Origin: Eubacterium sp. An11
Lineage (GTDB): Bacteria; Bacillota; Clostridia; Lachnospirales; Lachnospiraceae
Direction: 5' to 3'
DNA length: 64,000 nucleotides
Assembly: GCF_002161065.1 (NCBI RefSeq)
Contig: NZ_NFLV01000004.1
Location: 124,001-188,000, forward strand
Within the stretch, counting starts at the first letter, position 1. Each line of letters opens with the position of its first letter. Positions 33,257 through 43,369 of the stretch are shown piece after piece. The notes beneath the pieces were generated by a model that searched no databases, was not told where the DNA came from, and was given only the letters and a program-made list of their open reading frames with translations. Made by a program: the position numbers and the translations under genes.

Positions 33257-35278
33257 TTATAAATTTCTTGCGTAATTTAACGCTTCATCCAAAGAGTACT
33301 GATGCAGTTTTCTAAAATTATACCCCTCCGCTTTCAAAAAGTCGACGGCTTCCGCAGCGGTTTTCAAAATATCCGCGTTCTCATAAATATCTCCCAGAGC
33401 AAAATTCATGGTGCCGCTCTGCCGGGTACCGAAAAATTCTCCCGGCCCCCGCAGCTTCAGATCCTCGTTGGCAATGTAAAAACCATCATTGGATTTTCCC
33501 ACCACCGAGAGACGTTCCAGGGCTTCCTGCTGCTCTGAACCGGATATAAAAATGCAGTAAGACTGTTCTTTGCCACGGCCCACACGTCCCCGCAGCTGAT
33601 GAAGCTGAGAAAGACCGAACCGCTCCGCATTTTCTATGAGCATCACAGTGGCGTTGGGCACGTCTATTCCCACTTCCACCACAGTGGTGGAAACGAGAAC
33701 CTGTATCTTTCCGCTGGCAAACTGCTCCATGATCTCATTTTTTTCAGCCGGACTCATTTTTCCGTTGAGCGCCTCCACACGGATGGACGGCGGCAGCGCC
33801 TGGGCGAGCATTCCCGCATAGGAAGTGACATTTTCCACGTCCAGGGTCTCGCTTTCCTCGATCATCGGACAGATGACATAAGCCTGCCTGCCCAATGCCA
33901 CCTGTTTTTGAATAAAATTCCACGCCGCCGGACGGGCAGTCTGTTTCACCACGCAGTTCTTGATGGGCAGCCTTGACGCCGGCAGTTCATTCATCACGCT
34001 GATATCCAGATCCCGGTACAAGATCATGGCGAGGGTTCTGGGAATCGGCGTCGCGCTCATGACCAGCACATGGGGTTCCATCCCCTTGTGCATCAGAGCA
34101 TCTCTCTGTTTGACACCAAACCGGTGCTGTTCGTCTGTCACCGCCAGCGCCAGATTCTTAAAAACCACATCTTCCTGGATGATAGCGTGAGTTCCGATGA
34201 CAATATCAACCTCGCCGCTCTCACAAAGTCTCTTGACGGCTTTTTTCTCCGACGCTTTCTGAGAGCCGGTCAGAAGTCCGATCCGTACACCCCTTGGCGC
34301 AAGCATGTTCCGGAAGGACTCATAATGCTGCAGCGCCAGCACCTCCGTCGGCGCCATGAGTGCCCCCTGGTATCCGTTTTTTACCACAGCGTAGAGAGCC
34401 GTCATAGCCACAATGGTCTTTCCTGAACCCACGTCTCCCTGGACCAGACGGTTCATGGCACTGGTTCCCGCCATATCTTTGCGGATATCCTCCAGAGTCT
34501 CCTTCTGCGCTCCGGTCAGCGCATACGGCAGCGAATCCACGAAATTCCGGACCTCCTCTCCCATGGTGATGACATAATGATTCAAGGTCTTATGTTCCTT
34601 TTCCTGCAAAAGCTCCAGGGCGCTGAAAAACCGGAAGAACTCGTCAAAAATGATCCGTCGCCGGGCTTCCGTCAGCGGTTTCGTCCCCGATGGAAAATGA
34701 ATCTCCCTGAGAGCGGTATCTTCTTCCGCCAGTCCGTAATACTTCCGGACATTTTCCGGAAGAAATTCTTCCGCCCGGTACATATCAAAAGCGGCAGTCT
34801 GCGCTTTTCGCAGAGTCTTATTGGACAATCCTGCGGTCAGGGGATATACCGGCTGGAACGTCTCCATCATCTCCCGGTATTTTTCCCTGGAACAGTACTC
34901 CGGATGTTCCAGCATCACCCGGCCGTTTTTATAAACCGGCGTTCCTGTAAAAACATATCTCTGTCCCTGTTTCAGAGTTCTGTGCAGATACGGCATATTA
35001 AACCACCGCAGAAAAATCTGTCCGCTTTCATCGGCGGCCAGGCAGGTACAGATCTTCAGCCTTCCCGCCGACTTCAGATGGACCGGCGAAGCGATCTCGC
35101 AAAAAATAGAACACCTCACTCCGGTTTTTACCTCACTGACAGAAACCGGCTCCGGGTAGGCCATATAACATCTCGGATAATGATGCACCAGATCCTCCAC
35201 CGTCTCAATATGAAGCCGTTTCAGAAGTTTTTCTGTCTTTTCTCCGATTCCTTTTATGTCTCGTACTGAAACTCCCAT
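33257..35278 (-). CDS. recG: ATP-dependent DNA helicase RecG
   Basis: A 673-aa branch-migration helicase for stalled forks and recombination. Wedge/OB domain in about 60-200, Walker A QGDVGSGKTIVAM (about 280), the DEQH box AVTDEQHRFGVKQRD, motif III VMSATPIPRTLAM, and motif VI QLRGRVGRGKEQSYC. Start at 35278 follows TGAGGAGAA and gives MGVSVRDIKGIGEKTEKLL as expected; an upstream in-frame ATG (35323) lacks family support. Lies 73 bp after the fakA-like gene, as in Bacillus (yloV-sdaA-recG region). Confidence 0.97.
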   Translation of the reverse strand: MGVSVRDIKGIGEKTEKLLKRLHIETVEDLVHHYPRCYMAYPEPVSVSEVKTGVRCSIFCEIASPVHLKSAGRLKICTCLAADESGQIFLRWFNMPYLHRTLKQGQRYVFTGTPVYKNGRVMLEHPEYCSREKYREMMETFQPVYPLTAGLSNKTLRKAQTAAFDMYRAEEFLPENVRKYYGLAEEDTALREIHFPSGTKPLTEARRRIIFDEFFRFFSALELLQEKEHKTLNHYVITMGEEVRNFVDSLPYALTGAQKETLEDIRKDMAGTSAMNRLVQGDVGSGKTIVAMTALYAVVKNGYQGALMAPTEVLALQHYESFRNMLAPRGVRIGLLTGSQKASEKKAVKRLCESGEVDIVIGTHAIIQEDVVFKNLALAVTDEQHRFGVKQRDALMHKGMEPHVLVMSATPIPRTLAMILYRDLDISVMNELPASRLPIKNCVVKQTARPAAWNFIQKQVALGRQAYVICPMIEESETLDVENVTSYAGMLAQALPPSIRVEALNGKMSPAEKNEIMEQFASGKIQVLVSTTVVEVGIDVPNATVMLIENAERFGLSQLHQLRGRVGRGKEQSYCIFISGSEQQEALERLSVVGKSNDGFYIANEDLKLRGPGEFFGTRQSGTMNFALGDIYENADILKTAAEAVDFLKAEGYNFRKLHQYSLDEALNYARNL

Positions 35279-35351
35279 TGTATTCTCCTCACAAAGTAAA
35301 AGGGAAAGCCGGCCTATGTCCAAGCTTTCCCCGCAGTTCGTATCCGTTTAT

Positions 35352-37043
35352 TTATTCCACAGATACCATGTAATAATAAATCGGCTGTCCGCCAAAGTTT
35401 GTCTCAATCTCCACATCCGGGAACATCTCTTCCACCTTCGCCGCAAGCTCCGCCGCCTGCTCCTGTGTGACGCTGTCGCCATAGTACAGAGAAATCAGTT
35501 CCGAATCCCCATCCACCATATGAGACAGAAGATCCAGGGTCGTCTGTGCCACATCCGTACCCACAGCCTGGATGCCGTCATCATCAATTCCCATGATATC
35601 TCCGTTCCGGATCGTCTTTCCGTTAATGGACGTATCACGGACTGCATAGGTCACCTGTCCGCTCAGAATATTCTGATAACATTCCGTCATACCTTCTTTG
35701 TTCTCTTCCACATCCATCTCCGGCATGTATCCCACCATGGCGGAAATGCCCTGCGGAATCGTCTTTGTCGGCAGAACGATGATATTTTTATCTCCGGTCA
35801 GCTTCGCTGCCTGCTCTGCCGCCAGGATGATATTTTTATTATTTGGAAGAATAAAGATATTCTCCGCATTAACCTGCTCAATGGCTTCCAGCATGTCTTC
35901 CGTGCTCGGATTCATGGTCTGTCCGCCCTCGATCAGATAATCCACGCCGAGATCTTTAAAAATCTCGCTGAGTCCGTCTCCGATGGAAACGGCGATGAAT
36001 CCTATCTTCTTCGGTGGTTCCTTGGTCTGCTGTGCGGCCAGAGCCTCCTCTTCTCTCTGACGGGCGGCTACCTTCTCCGCATCCTTTATGAGTTTTTCCT
36101 CATGCTCCAGACGCATGTTGTCCACCTTCATATTAGAAAGAGGGCCATAGGTGAGCGCTTTCTCAAAGGCCTGTCCCGGATGATTGGTGTGCACGTGTAC
36201 CTTGCAGATATCATCATCAGCCACCAGCACCAGGGAATCTCCAATGCTCAGAAAATATTCTTTCAGTTCTTTTTCTTCTTCCGCAGAAAGCGGCTGGTTC
36301 AGCATGATGATAAACTCTGTACAGTAACCAAACTTAATATCCGCCGGCGGCACGTACTCTCCGCCTTTGGCCGGCGCTGACGGTTCAGAAACCGCGCGGC
36401 CCTCCGGAATCACGACATCTGTCACCTTTCCGGTCAGCGCATCGAGAACTCCCTGCAGAACTTCCATCAGTCCCTGACCACCGGAATCCACTACGCCGGC
36501 TTCTTTCAGGACCGGAAGCATTTCCGGCGTCCTGGCCAGCACTTCATACCCGTAGGAAATAATTTCCTCACAATAAGGAATCAACTCCAAATCCGTCTCT
36601 GACAGCTCAGACGCCTTCTCCGCCATACCTCTCGCCACCGTCAGGATGGTTCCTTCTTTCGGCTTCATAACCGCCTTGTAGGCCGTCTCCACAGCCCGGT
36701 TAAAACCGGCGGCAATCTCTTCTTTTCCGAGGCTGTCCGCCTTGGAAACCGATTTGGTAAATCCGCGGAACAACTGAGAAAGAATCACGCCGGAGTTACC
36801 TCTGGCACCCCGCAGAGAACCTCCGCTGATCGCTTTGCAGAGGGTGGATATGGTCGGCTGTGACAGCTTCTCCACCTCTCTGGCTGCTGACAGAATCGTC
36901 AGAGACATATTGGTGCCCGTATCCCCGTCCGGAACCGGAAACACATTTAACTCATTAATATATTCCTTCTGCTCGTTAATGCGGTTTGCACCGGCTAAAA
37001 ATAATTTCTGAAATGCTTTTGCATCTATGGTCTGTGTACCCAC
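35352..37043 (-). CDS. DAK2-domain protein, fatty-acid kinase FakA/YloV-like
   Basis: A 563-aa protein: N-terminal DhaL-type kinase domain (about 8-205; VFPVPDGDTGTNMSLTI, GARGNSGVILSQLFRG, DSGGQGLMEVLQG), then a middle domain of about 250-330 with CKVHVHTNHPGQAFEKAL, then a DegV-like C-terminal half (about 340-563). This is the FakA/YloV layout; FakA phosphorylates fatty acids held by a DegV-fold FakB protein. A DegV protein is encoded at 22.0 kb. Start is GTG after AAGGAGGAG. Downstream of the asp23 gene by 58 bp. Confidence 0.93.
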   Translation of the reverse strand: MGTQTIDAKAFQKLFLAGANRINEQKEYINELNVFPVPDGDTGTNMSLTILSAAREVEKLSQPTISTLCKAISGGSLRGARGNSGVILSQLFRGFTKSVSKADSLGKEEIAAGFNRAVETAYKAVMKPKEGTILTVARGMAEKASELSETDLELIPYCEEIISYGYEVLARTPEMLPVLKEAGVVDSGGQGLMEVLQGVLDALTGKVTDVVIPEGRAVSEPSAPAKGGEYVPPADIKFGYCTEFIIMLNQPLSAEEEKELKEYFLSIGDSLVLVADDDICKVHVHTNHPGQAFEKALTYGPLSNMKVDNMRLEHEEKLIKDAEKVAARQREEEALAAQQTKEPPKKIGFIAVSIGDGLSEIFKDLGVDYLIEGGQTMNPSTEDMLEAIEQVNAENIFILPNNKNIILAAEQAAKLTGDKNIIVLPTKTIPQGISAMVGYMPEMDVEENKEGMTECYQNILSGQVTYAVRDTSINGKTIRNGDIMGIDDDGIQAVGTDVAQTTLDLLSHMVDGDSELISLYYGDSVTQEQAAELAAKVEEMFPDVEIETNFGGQPIYYYMVSVE

Positions 37044-37101
37044 AACAGCTCCTCCTTAAACACATCGATAGTCAAATATAGATTCGTCCGTCTCTCTATT
37101 C

Positions 37102-37458
37102 TCAGTCGACAATGCGGACGCCCTCCACATATATATTGATCTTCTCCACAGTCATATCCGTGAACTTCTCTACTCTGTATTTCACACTCTGAATCAGATT
37201 CTCCGTCACCGTCGCGATGGAAACACCGTAGACCACAATGATATGAAAATCAATAGAAATCTTGTTATCCTGCAGCTTCACCTTGACGCCCTTGGTGAGA
37301 TTATCTCTTTTCAGAAGCCTTACCAGACCATCCTTCATGTTGACGGAGGCCATACCCACGATGCCAAAACATTCCAGTGCGTTCATACCGGCATACTTTG
37401 CGATAACTTCTTCATCTATTACAACCTGACCTAAATCTGTCTGCATCTGACCTTTCAT
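37102..37458 (-). CDS. Asp23/Gls24 family envelope stress protein (YloU-like)
   Basis: A 118-aa protein with the Asp23 pattern GQVVIDEEVIAKYAGMNALE and a C-terminal VKYRVEKFTDMTVEKINIYV. Position directly before the fakA-like gene matches yloU-yloV in Bacillus. Start ATG at 37458 lies after GGAGG; the ATG five codons earlier overlaps that SD. The role may be membrane-associated envelope homeostasis. Confidence 0.93.
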   Translation of the reverse strand: MKGQMQTDLGQVVIDEEVIAKYAGMNALECFGIVGMASVNMKDGLVRLLKRDNLTKGVKVKLQDNKISIDFHIIVVYGVSIATVTENLIQSVKYRVEKFTDMTVEKINIYVEGVRIVD

Positions 37459-37645
37459 AGAAAATACCTCCATTTTTTTGCGCGAAGGCGCATCTTTGGA
37501 TATAGTATACCCTCTTTCTCAAAAAAAAGAAACTGTAAAATACATTCTGTTCTCATGAAAAACATGAAAAAAATACGGATATGACAGCACATCCGGCGGC
37601 AGCTCTGCATATTCTGTATAGAAGAAAACCATGTGGGGAGATGCC

Positions 37646-37789
37646 ATGAAAAAAGTATGTGGATTCGGTCTGCTCTGTTTCTCCCTGGGATTATTTTTAA
37701 GCTGTTTTCTTTCCGGTTTTGCCATAAAATTCATTCTTCTTCTCTCCGGCGCCGTCATCGGATATCTGCTGTTTCACGATCATTTCTAG
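37646..37789 (+). CDS. 47-aa double-span membrane protein
   Basis: ATG at 37646 after GGGGAG encodes MKKVCGFGLLCFSLGLFLSC and a second hydrophobic stretch (FLSGFAIKFILLLSGAVIGY) before LLFHDHF. It is transcribed opposite to its neighbours (asp23 operon and rpmB), between their divergent starts and the rpmB terminator. I recall similar short cysteine-containing hydrophobic proteins in Clostridia but no function. No strong promoter was identified, so confidence is moderate. Confidence 0.55.
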   Translation: MKKVCGFGLLCFSLGLFLSCFLSGFAIKFILLLSGAVIGYLLFHDHF

Positions 37790-37867
37790 CGACATCTTCC
37801 TGTCCGCCGCAGTGCGATCCTCGCAGAACGTTCTTTATTTCATAGGAATGCAGTTTCCTGTGAAATG

Positions 37868-37969
37868 AAAAAAGAGGCCGCCGCAAAAGCCACTTACTGT
37901 ACGGAATATCGTATATTCCTGTAAAAATACACGATATTCTGTACAGACAGCATGCTTTGCAGCAGCCTC
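37868..37969 (-). terminator. Long-stem terminator of rpmB (repeat copy A)
   Basis: An imperfect 96-nt palindrome with outer arms GAGGCCGCCGCAAAAGC / GCTTTGCAGCAGCCTC and an inner stem around GAATATCGT / ACGATATTC, followed on the minus strand by T6. It starts about 70 bp past the rpmB stop. Shares ends, length and interior motifs with the elements at 39874 and 60905. Confidence 0.75.
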
Positions 37970-38039
37970 ATAATCTCACATCCGTATACTTGCAATATGC
38001 AATATGTCAAGCATTCTTCATATAACGGTAAAGGAGAAA

Positions 38040-38225
38040 CTAAGCACGTTCTACTTTGCCGGATCTTAAACAGGAAGTACAAACGTACATCTTCTTTGCA
38101 GCTCCGTTTACTTTCACTTTTACAGACTTGATGTTGGATTTCCACATTTTGTTAGATCTTCTATGAGAATGACTCACTTTGATACCGAAATGAGCACCTT
38201 TGTCACAAATAGCGCATCTAGCCAT
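38040..38225 (-). CDS. rpmB: 50S ribosomal protein L28
   Basis: A 61-aa protein MARCAICDKGAHFGIKVSHS with SHRRSNKMWKSNIKSVKVKV and a C-terminal CTSCLRSGKVERA; the cysteine pairs make it the zinc-binding form of bL28. Start after AGGAGGTG. Monocistronic, with a terminator of the long-stem family downstream. In Bacillus rpmB also lies close to yloU. Confidence 0.97.
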   Translation of the reverse strand: MARCAICDKGAHFGIKVSHSHRRSNKMWKSNIKSVKVKVNGAAKKMYVCTSCLRSGKVERA

Positions 38226-38297
38226 GATAGCACCTCCTTGCGTATATACTTAAGCCTGACAGACTTACAACGAGTCTATACTATCAGAAACGGGCTC

Positions 38298-38333
38298 AAA
38301 AAGCAAGAGAAATTTTAAAAAATTTCTCCTGCT
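38298..38333 (-). terminator. Terminator of eno
   Basis: 15-bp arms AGCAAGAGAAATTTT / AAAATTTCTCCTGCT with one mismatch and a 2-nt centre, followed on the minus strand by T5; about 50 bp past the eno stop. Confidence 0.8.
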
Positions 38334-38381
38334 CTTTTCTCCGGCTTCACACACCAGACTTTTTCATGCTTTCTGAATCTG

Positions 38382-39761
<1,380 letters not shown>

Positions 39762-39768
39762 TCACAAA

Positions 39769-39784
39769 GTTAGTATATACTAAC
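39769..39784. promoter_or_regulatory. Perfect 16-bp palindrome at the eno transcription start
   Basis: GTTAGTATATACTAAC is fully symmetrical and lies about 3-18 nt downstream of the predicted start for eno, where a bound repressor would block transcription. The regulator is unknown; no regulator gene lies next to eno. Confidence 0.65.
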
Positions 39785-39793
39785 CATCATTAG

Positions 39794-39821
39794 AGTATCA
39801 CAACACCAGACCGGAAGTCAA
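39794..39821 (-). promoter_or_regulatory. Promoter of eno
   Basis: Minus-strand TTGACT (39816-39821), 16-nt spacer, GATACT (39794-39799). The 5' UTR is about 110 nt and contains the palindrome 39769-39784. Confidence 0.6.
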
Positions 39822-39868
39822 GCATAAAATGCAGAGTGACAAGAATTGGAAGTAACTTCTTTACAAAT

Positions 39869-39973
39869 AAAAAGGCTGCCGCAAAGCACCCGCTTTTGTA
39901 CCAGACAGAACCTGCCCGCTTTTACATCCGCGGAATATTTCTTTCGTACAAAATAGTTCTTTTACAGCAACCC
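39869..39973 (-). terminator. Long-stem terminator of ytfJ (repeat copy C)
   Basis: Imperfect palindrome of about 99 nt starting GGCTGCCGCAAAGC and ending TTTTACAGCAACCC, with inner TTTTGTAC / GTACAAAA arms; on the minus strand it is followed by TTTTTATTTG. About 65 bp past the ytfJ stop. Related to copies A and B. Confidence 0.65.
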
Positions 39974-40038
39974 TCATCCTCTCAATGTCTCATTGAAAAG
40001 ATCGCTTCTTCAATATTTTTACAGTTTTGATCCTTTGT

Positions 40039-40458
40039 TCAGATATCTTCTCTCACAGAATCGCCCTTTGCTTTTTCATCCACTGCTTCCTTGACGATCG
40101 GATCTTCCTCTTTTCCGTCGCCTTTGATCAGGGAGGAAACCTTGTTTACCGCTTCCGGAACCATATCAAGCACTTTTGTGATGGCATCCTGATTACGCAC
40201 ATTGACAAGTTTGGTCTGTCCATTCTGTATCACGAGAATGGCGCTGGGAGACATCTTGCCGCCGATACCGCCGGCGCCGTTATTGGAATGCTCTTTGCTG
40301 AATGCGCCCGCTCCCATGCCGAAGGACACATCGACCAGAGGCAGAATGATGGTATCTCCGATCACCTGCGGCTCACCGACCACAGTTTTCGTGGAAATCA
40401 CATGATCAAGCCCCTGAAATAATGAATGCACTGTCTGCTCAAAATTGTTGTTTGCCAT
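40039..40458 (-). CDS. ytfJ: GerW family sporulation protein (YtfJ)
   Basis: A 139-aa protein with the GerW/YtfJ signature: VISTKTVVGEPQVIGDTIIL, PLVDVSFGMGAGAF and the glycine-rich GAGGIGGKMSPSAILV. YtfJ is a forespore protein needed for normal germination in Bacillus. Followed by a long-stem terminator and preceded by a DUF2953 gene, as commonly found in spore formers. Start after AAGGAGGAAA. Confidence 0.93.
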   Translation of the reverse strand: MANNNFEQTVHSLFQGLDHVISTKTVVGEPQVIGDTIILPLVDVSFGMGAGAFSKEHSNNGAGGIGGKMSPSAILVIQNGQTKLVNVRNQDAITKVLDMVPEAVNKVSSLIKGDGKEEDPIVKEAVDEKAKGDSVREDI

Positions 40459-40497
40459 AATTTCCTCCTTGTTCTGTTATCCTGTATGATTGTATGG

Positions 40498-41412
40498 TTA
40501 AAGCATCTTCTTAATAAGGTTCCGCACATCCCGGTTCATCAGTGCGGTGATCCCTATATATAGGAAAAATCCGGGATGAATCCTTCCCCTTCCGCGGCAG
40601 TCCGCCGCAAAACACTGTCTCTGAAAATTCGGTTCCAGCGAAAAACTCTTCTGATACTTCGGATAAAAAAGTGCTGCCACTCCTGTGACCATGCCCGTCA
40701 CTGCCGGATCATCAAAACCAAAACGGATATATCCCCGCAGCTTTCGCGGCAGGACATGCTTCAGTATCTTTATTATAGTGGTCTTTGCGAAATCCAGCAA
40801 TTGTTTTCCGTTATATTCTTTCCATGCGGCCTTCAGAGTCTCTATTTTTTTCCTGAGAAAAGCAATCCGGCCTTCCCGGCGCTTTTTCTTCGGTTTCACA
40901 GAGGCCTTCCGCTTCTTTCCGGCGTCTTTATGCTCCATGTCCGTCTTTTTCTCATCAGGCTTTTTCGTCACAACATCTGTTTCTTTTGTCTCCTGTACCA
41001 AAACCTCTCCTGCCGGTTCTGCTTTGCTTTCCGGGCGGTTTTCCGTTTCTGAACCCGTTTCCGGCTGATTCTTTTCTTTCTGCTTTTGTTTTTCTTTTTG
41101 TCGCTTCTTCTTTTTTTGTTTTCGTTCTTTCTTTTTCCGCTTTCTCTCCAGAAATTCTTCCTGATTGCCAAAAATCTGATGTCCGAAGATCCTCACCCGG
41201 TAATCGAACATTTTATCTATGTAACTGGCTTTCAGGTAAAAGATACAGAAAAGCCATGTTACTTTGATCTGCCCTCCGGGAGGTGTGTCCTCATCCATAC
41301 GAAACCGGAAGGAATACCGGATTGGCGCCGCCAGAACGAGAACGATCAGACCAACCGCCAAAGCCAGAAGAATTCCTATGATCTTCAGCAGAACAAGCAA
41401 TACATATAACAA
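40498..41412 (-). CDS. DUF2953 family membrane-anchored protein
   Basis: A 304-aa protein starting from TTG (after GGGAGGA) with one N-terminal membrane helix (about 2-30, LYVLLVLLKIIGILLALAVG), a beta-rich segment, then a lysine/glutamate-rich low-complexity stretch (about 90-185) and a C-terminal hydrophobic domain with GYIRFGFDDPAVTGMVTGVA, the conserved DUF2953 core. The family is usually encoded next to ytfJ; a sporulation role is inferred. The charged insert is longer than I would expect. Confidence 0.85.
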   Translation of the reverse strand: MLYVLLVLLKIIGILLALAVGLIVLVLAAPIRYSFRFRMDEDTPPGGQIKVTWLFCIFYLKASYIDKMFDYRVRIFGHQIFGNQEEFLERKRKKKERKQKKKKRQKEKQKQKEKNQPETGSETENRPESKAEPAGEVLVQETKETDVVTKKPDEKKTDMEHKDAGKKRKASVKPKKKRREGRIAFLRKKIETLKAAWKEYNGKQLLDFAKTTIIKILKHVLPRKLRGYIRFGFDDPAVTGMVTGVAALFYPKYQKSFSLEPNFQRQCFAADCRGRGRIHPGFFLYIGITALMNRDVRNLIKKML

Positions 41413-41430
41413 ATTCTTCCTCCCATGCTT

Positions 41431-41748
41431 TTATATCGTTTCCAGATACTGTTTCATATTTAAAATATCACCTTTATTATACCCTTCCTGCACAAGATTT
41501 AAAACAATCTTTCCTGCCTCTTCTCTGGAACCTGCCAGCCCCAGAATCTTCAGATCACTTTCCAGATAGGCGGCATGTCTCATTTCCAGTCCGCTTAAAA
41601 TATACATCAGATTATCATTTTCCATTGCCGTGGTGACGGCATACCACACCGGATATCCGCAGGGTTCTTTCTTGCGGATGGACTTGAGAATGTCATCGGC
41701 CCGCCAGGCGATGTTCTCACCGATTATAATATTTTCCGAGATCGTCAC
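41431..41748 (-). CDS. Hypothetical protein, 105 aa
   Basis: GTG start after AGGGGAGGA gives MTISENIIIGENIAWRADDI. Soluble, mainly helical, with an aromatic segment CGYPVWYAVTTAMENDNLMY; no motif recognised. It lies 18 bp before the DUF2953 gene in the same direction and probably shares its transcript with DUF2953 and ytfJ. Function unknown. Confidence 0.78.
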   Translation of the reverse strand: MTISENIIIGENIAWRADDILKSIRKKEPCGYPVWYAVTTAMENDNLMYILSGLEMRHAAYLESDLKILGLAGSREEAGKIVLNLVQEGYNKGDILNMKQYLETI

Positions 41749-41892
41749 GGATATCCTCCCCTTTTATTCTTTCTGTCATCGCTCCTCTTCGTGGGAAACG
41801 CTTTCTGTGCTGCAATATCCCGGCCCGGGATCCGCCCGGATGCCAGACCTCTCTTTTATTTAAACTTTCTTTCCTGTCAGACTCCTTTTGTG

Positions 41893-43320
41893 TCAGGATT
41901 CTCCCATGCGGAAGACCCGTATCATGTTGGTGGTGTAAGGATTACTCTCCTTCGCGGCAATGCCGGCGGTCATAATGCACACATCGCCGTCCCCGACAAA
42001 AGACTTCCGGCCGGTTTTCTCCACGGCGGAGAGAATCAGATCATCGGTGGTGGTGATTTCCCGAATCTTCACCGGATACACGCCCCAGTATAACTCCATC
42101 CGTCGCAGCACCCAGTCATTGGGCGTCACGCCGGCGATCACACAGGGCGGACGGAACTTGGAAAGATATCTGGCTGTTGTCCCGGTCATGGTCGCCGCGA
42201 TAATACAGGAAGCGTCCAGCTCCTCGGCCGCCTGCACAGACATGTGGGCGATGGTGCTTGATATGGTCACCCGGGACTTGATGTCCCTCTGCTGCTCCAG
42301 CAAAGGCCCCTGGAGATGCTGTTCCGTCTCCTCGGCAATCTTCGCCATCATATTCACCGACTCCACCGGGAACTTTCCCGCTGCAGACTCGCCGGAGAGC
42401 ATCACCGCATCGGTGCCGTCATAGATGGCGTTGGCCACATCGGCCGCCTCCGCCCGGGTCGGACGGGGATTACGCATCATGGAATCCAGCATCTGCGTGG
42501 CTGTGATCACCGGCTTCATCTTAAAGTTACATTTCTCAATAATCTTCTTCTGGAGGTACGGAACCTCCTCCGCCGGGATCTCCACTCCCAGGTCGCCCCG
42601 GGCGATCATGATCCCATCGGCGGCGTCTATGATCTCATCGATATTCTCGATGCCCTCTTCATTCTCGATCTTTGCGATGATGAAGATATTTTTCCCGGCA
42701 CTGTCACAGATGGCACGGATGCGCTCGATGGCCTCCCGGCTTCTGACAAAGGAAGCCGCAATGAAATCAATGCCTTCCTCAAGACCAAAACGGATATCTT
42801 CCTCGTCTCTCTCTGTGATGGCCGGCAGATTTACCTTCACCCCGGGTACATTGACTCCTTTGTTGGATTTCAGTTCTCCACCGTTTAACACCCGGCACAA
42901 AAGATCCTCCGCTCCGATCTCCACCACCTGCAGACGGAGAATACCATCATCAATAAGAAGCAGTGTTCCCTCCCGGACTTCTCCGGGCAGCGGACGATAA
43001 CTGACAGAAAAACACTCTGCCGTCCCCACTCTCTCATCGGTGGTAACCCGCACCAGAGAGTTCTCCGCCAAAGTGACGGAACCATTCTCCATCTTGCCGG
43101 TTCTGATCTCCGGGCCTTTGGTATCCAGAAGGATCCCCACCGGAACGCCCAGCTTCTCTCCCGCCTGCCTTACCATGGCAATCCTTCTGTGATGATCTTC
43201 TTTTGTCCCATGAGAAAAATTCAGCCTGGCAATATCCATTCCAGACTGAATCATTGTCATCAATACCGGCTCCACATCCGTTGCCGGCCCCAGCGTGCAG
43301 ATGATCTTCGTCTTCTTCAT
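41893..43320 (-). CDS. pyk: Pyruvate kinase
   Basis: A 475-aa enzyme converting phosphoenolpyruvate and ADP to pyruvate and ATP. KTKIICTLGPATDVEPVL, the active-site IIAKIENEEGIENIDEII, GIMIARGDLGVEIPAEEV and MLDSMMRNPRPTRAEAADV are conserved. Length fits the form without the extra C-terminal PEP-utiliser domain. Start after GGAAAGGAG; a rhomboid-like gene ends 50 bp upstream in the same direction. Confidence 0.97.
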   Translation of the reverse strand: MKKTKIICTLGPATDVEPVLMTMIQSGMDIARLNFSHGTKEDHHRRIAMVRQAGEKLGVPVGILLDTKGPEIRTGKMENGSVTLAENSLVRVTTDERVGTAECFSVSYRPLPGEVREGTLLLIDDGILRLQVVEIGAEDLLCRVLNGGELKSNKGVNVPGVKVNLPAITERDEEDIRFGLEEGIDFIAASFVRSREAIERIRAICDSAGKNIFIIAKIENEEGIENIDEIIDAADGIMIARGDLGVEIPAEEVPYLQKKIIEKCNFKMKPVITATQMLDSMMRNPRPTRAEAADVANAIYDGTDAVMLSGESAAGKFPVESVNMMAKIAEETEQHLQGPLLEQQRDIKSRVTISSTIAHMSVQAAEELDASCIIAATMTGTTARYLSKFRPPCVIAGVTPNDWVLRRMELYWGVYPVKIREITTTDDLILSAVEKTGRKSFVGDGDVCIMTAGIAAKESNPYTTNMIRVFRMGES

Positions 43321-43369
43321 AACATGCTCCTTTCCAAAAAAGGCGGAACAAAAAGACGGAAACCACCAG

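Noticed and set aside
35256-36380. 374-aa plus-strand ORF opposite the fakA-like gene
   Set aside because: Shadow ORF: long open frames opposite GC-rich coding sequence are expected, and it has no SD or motif.
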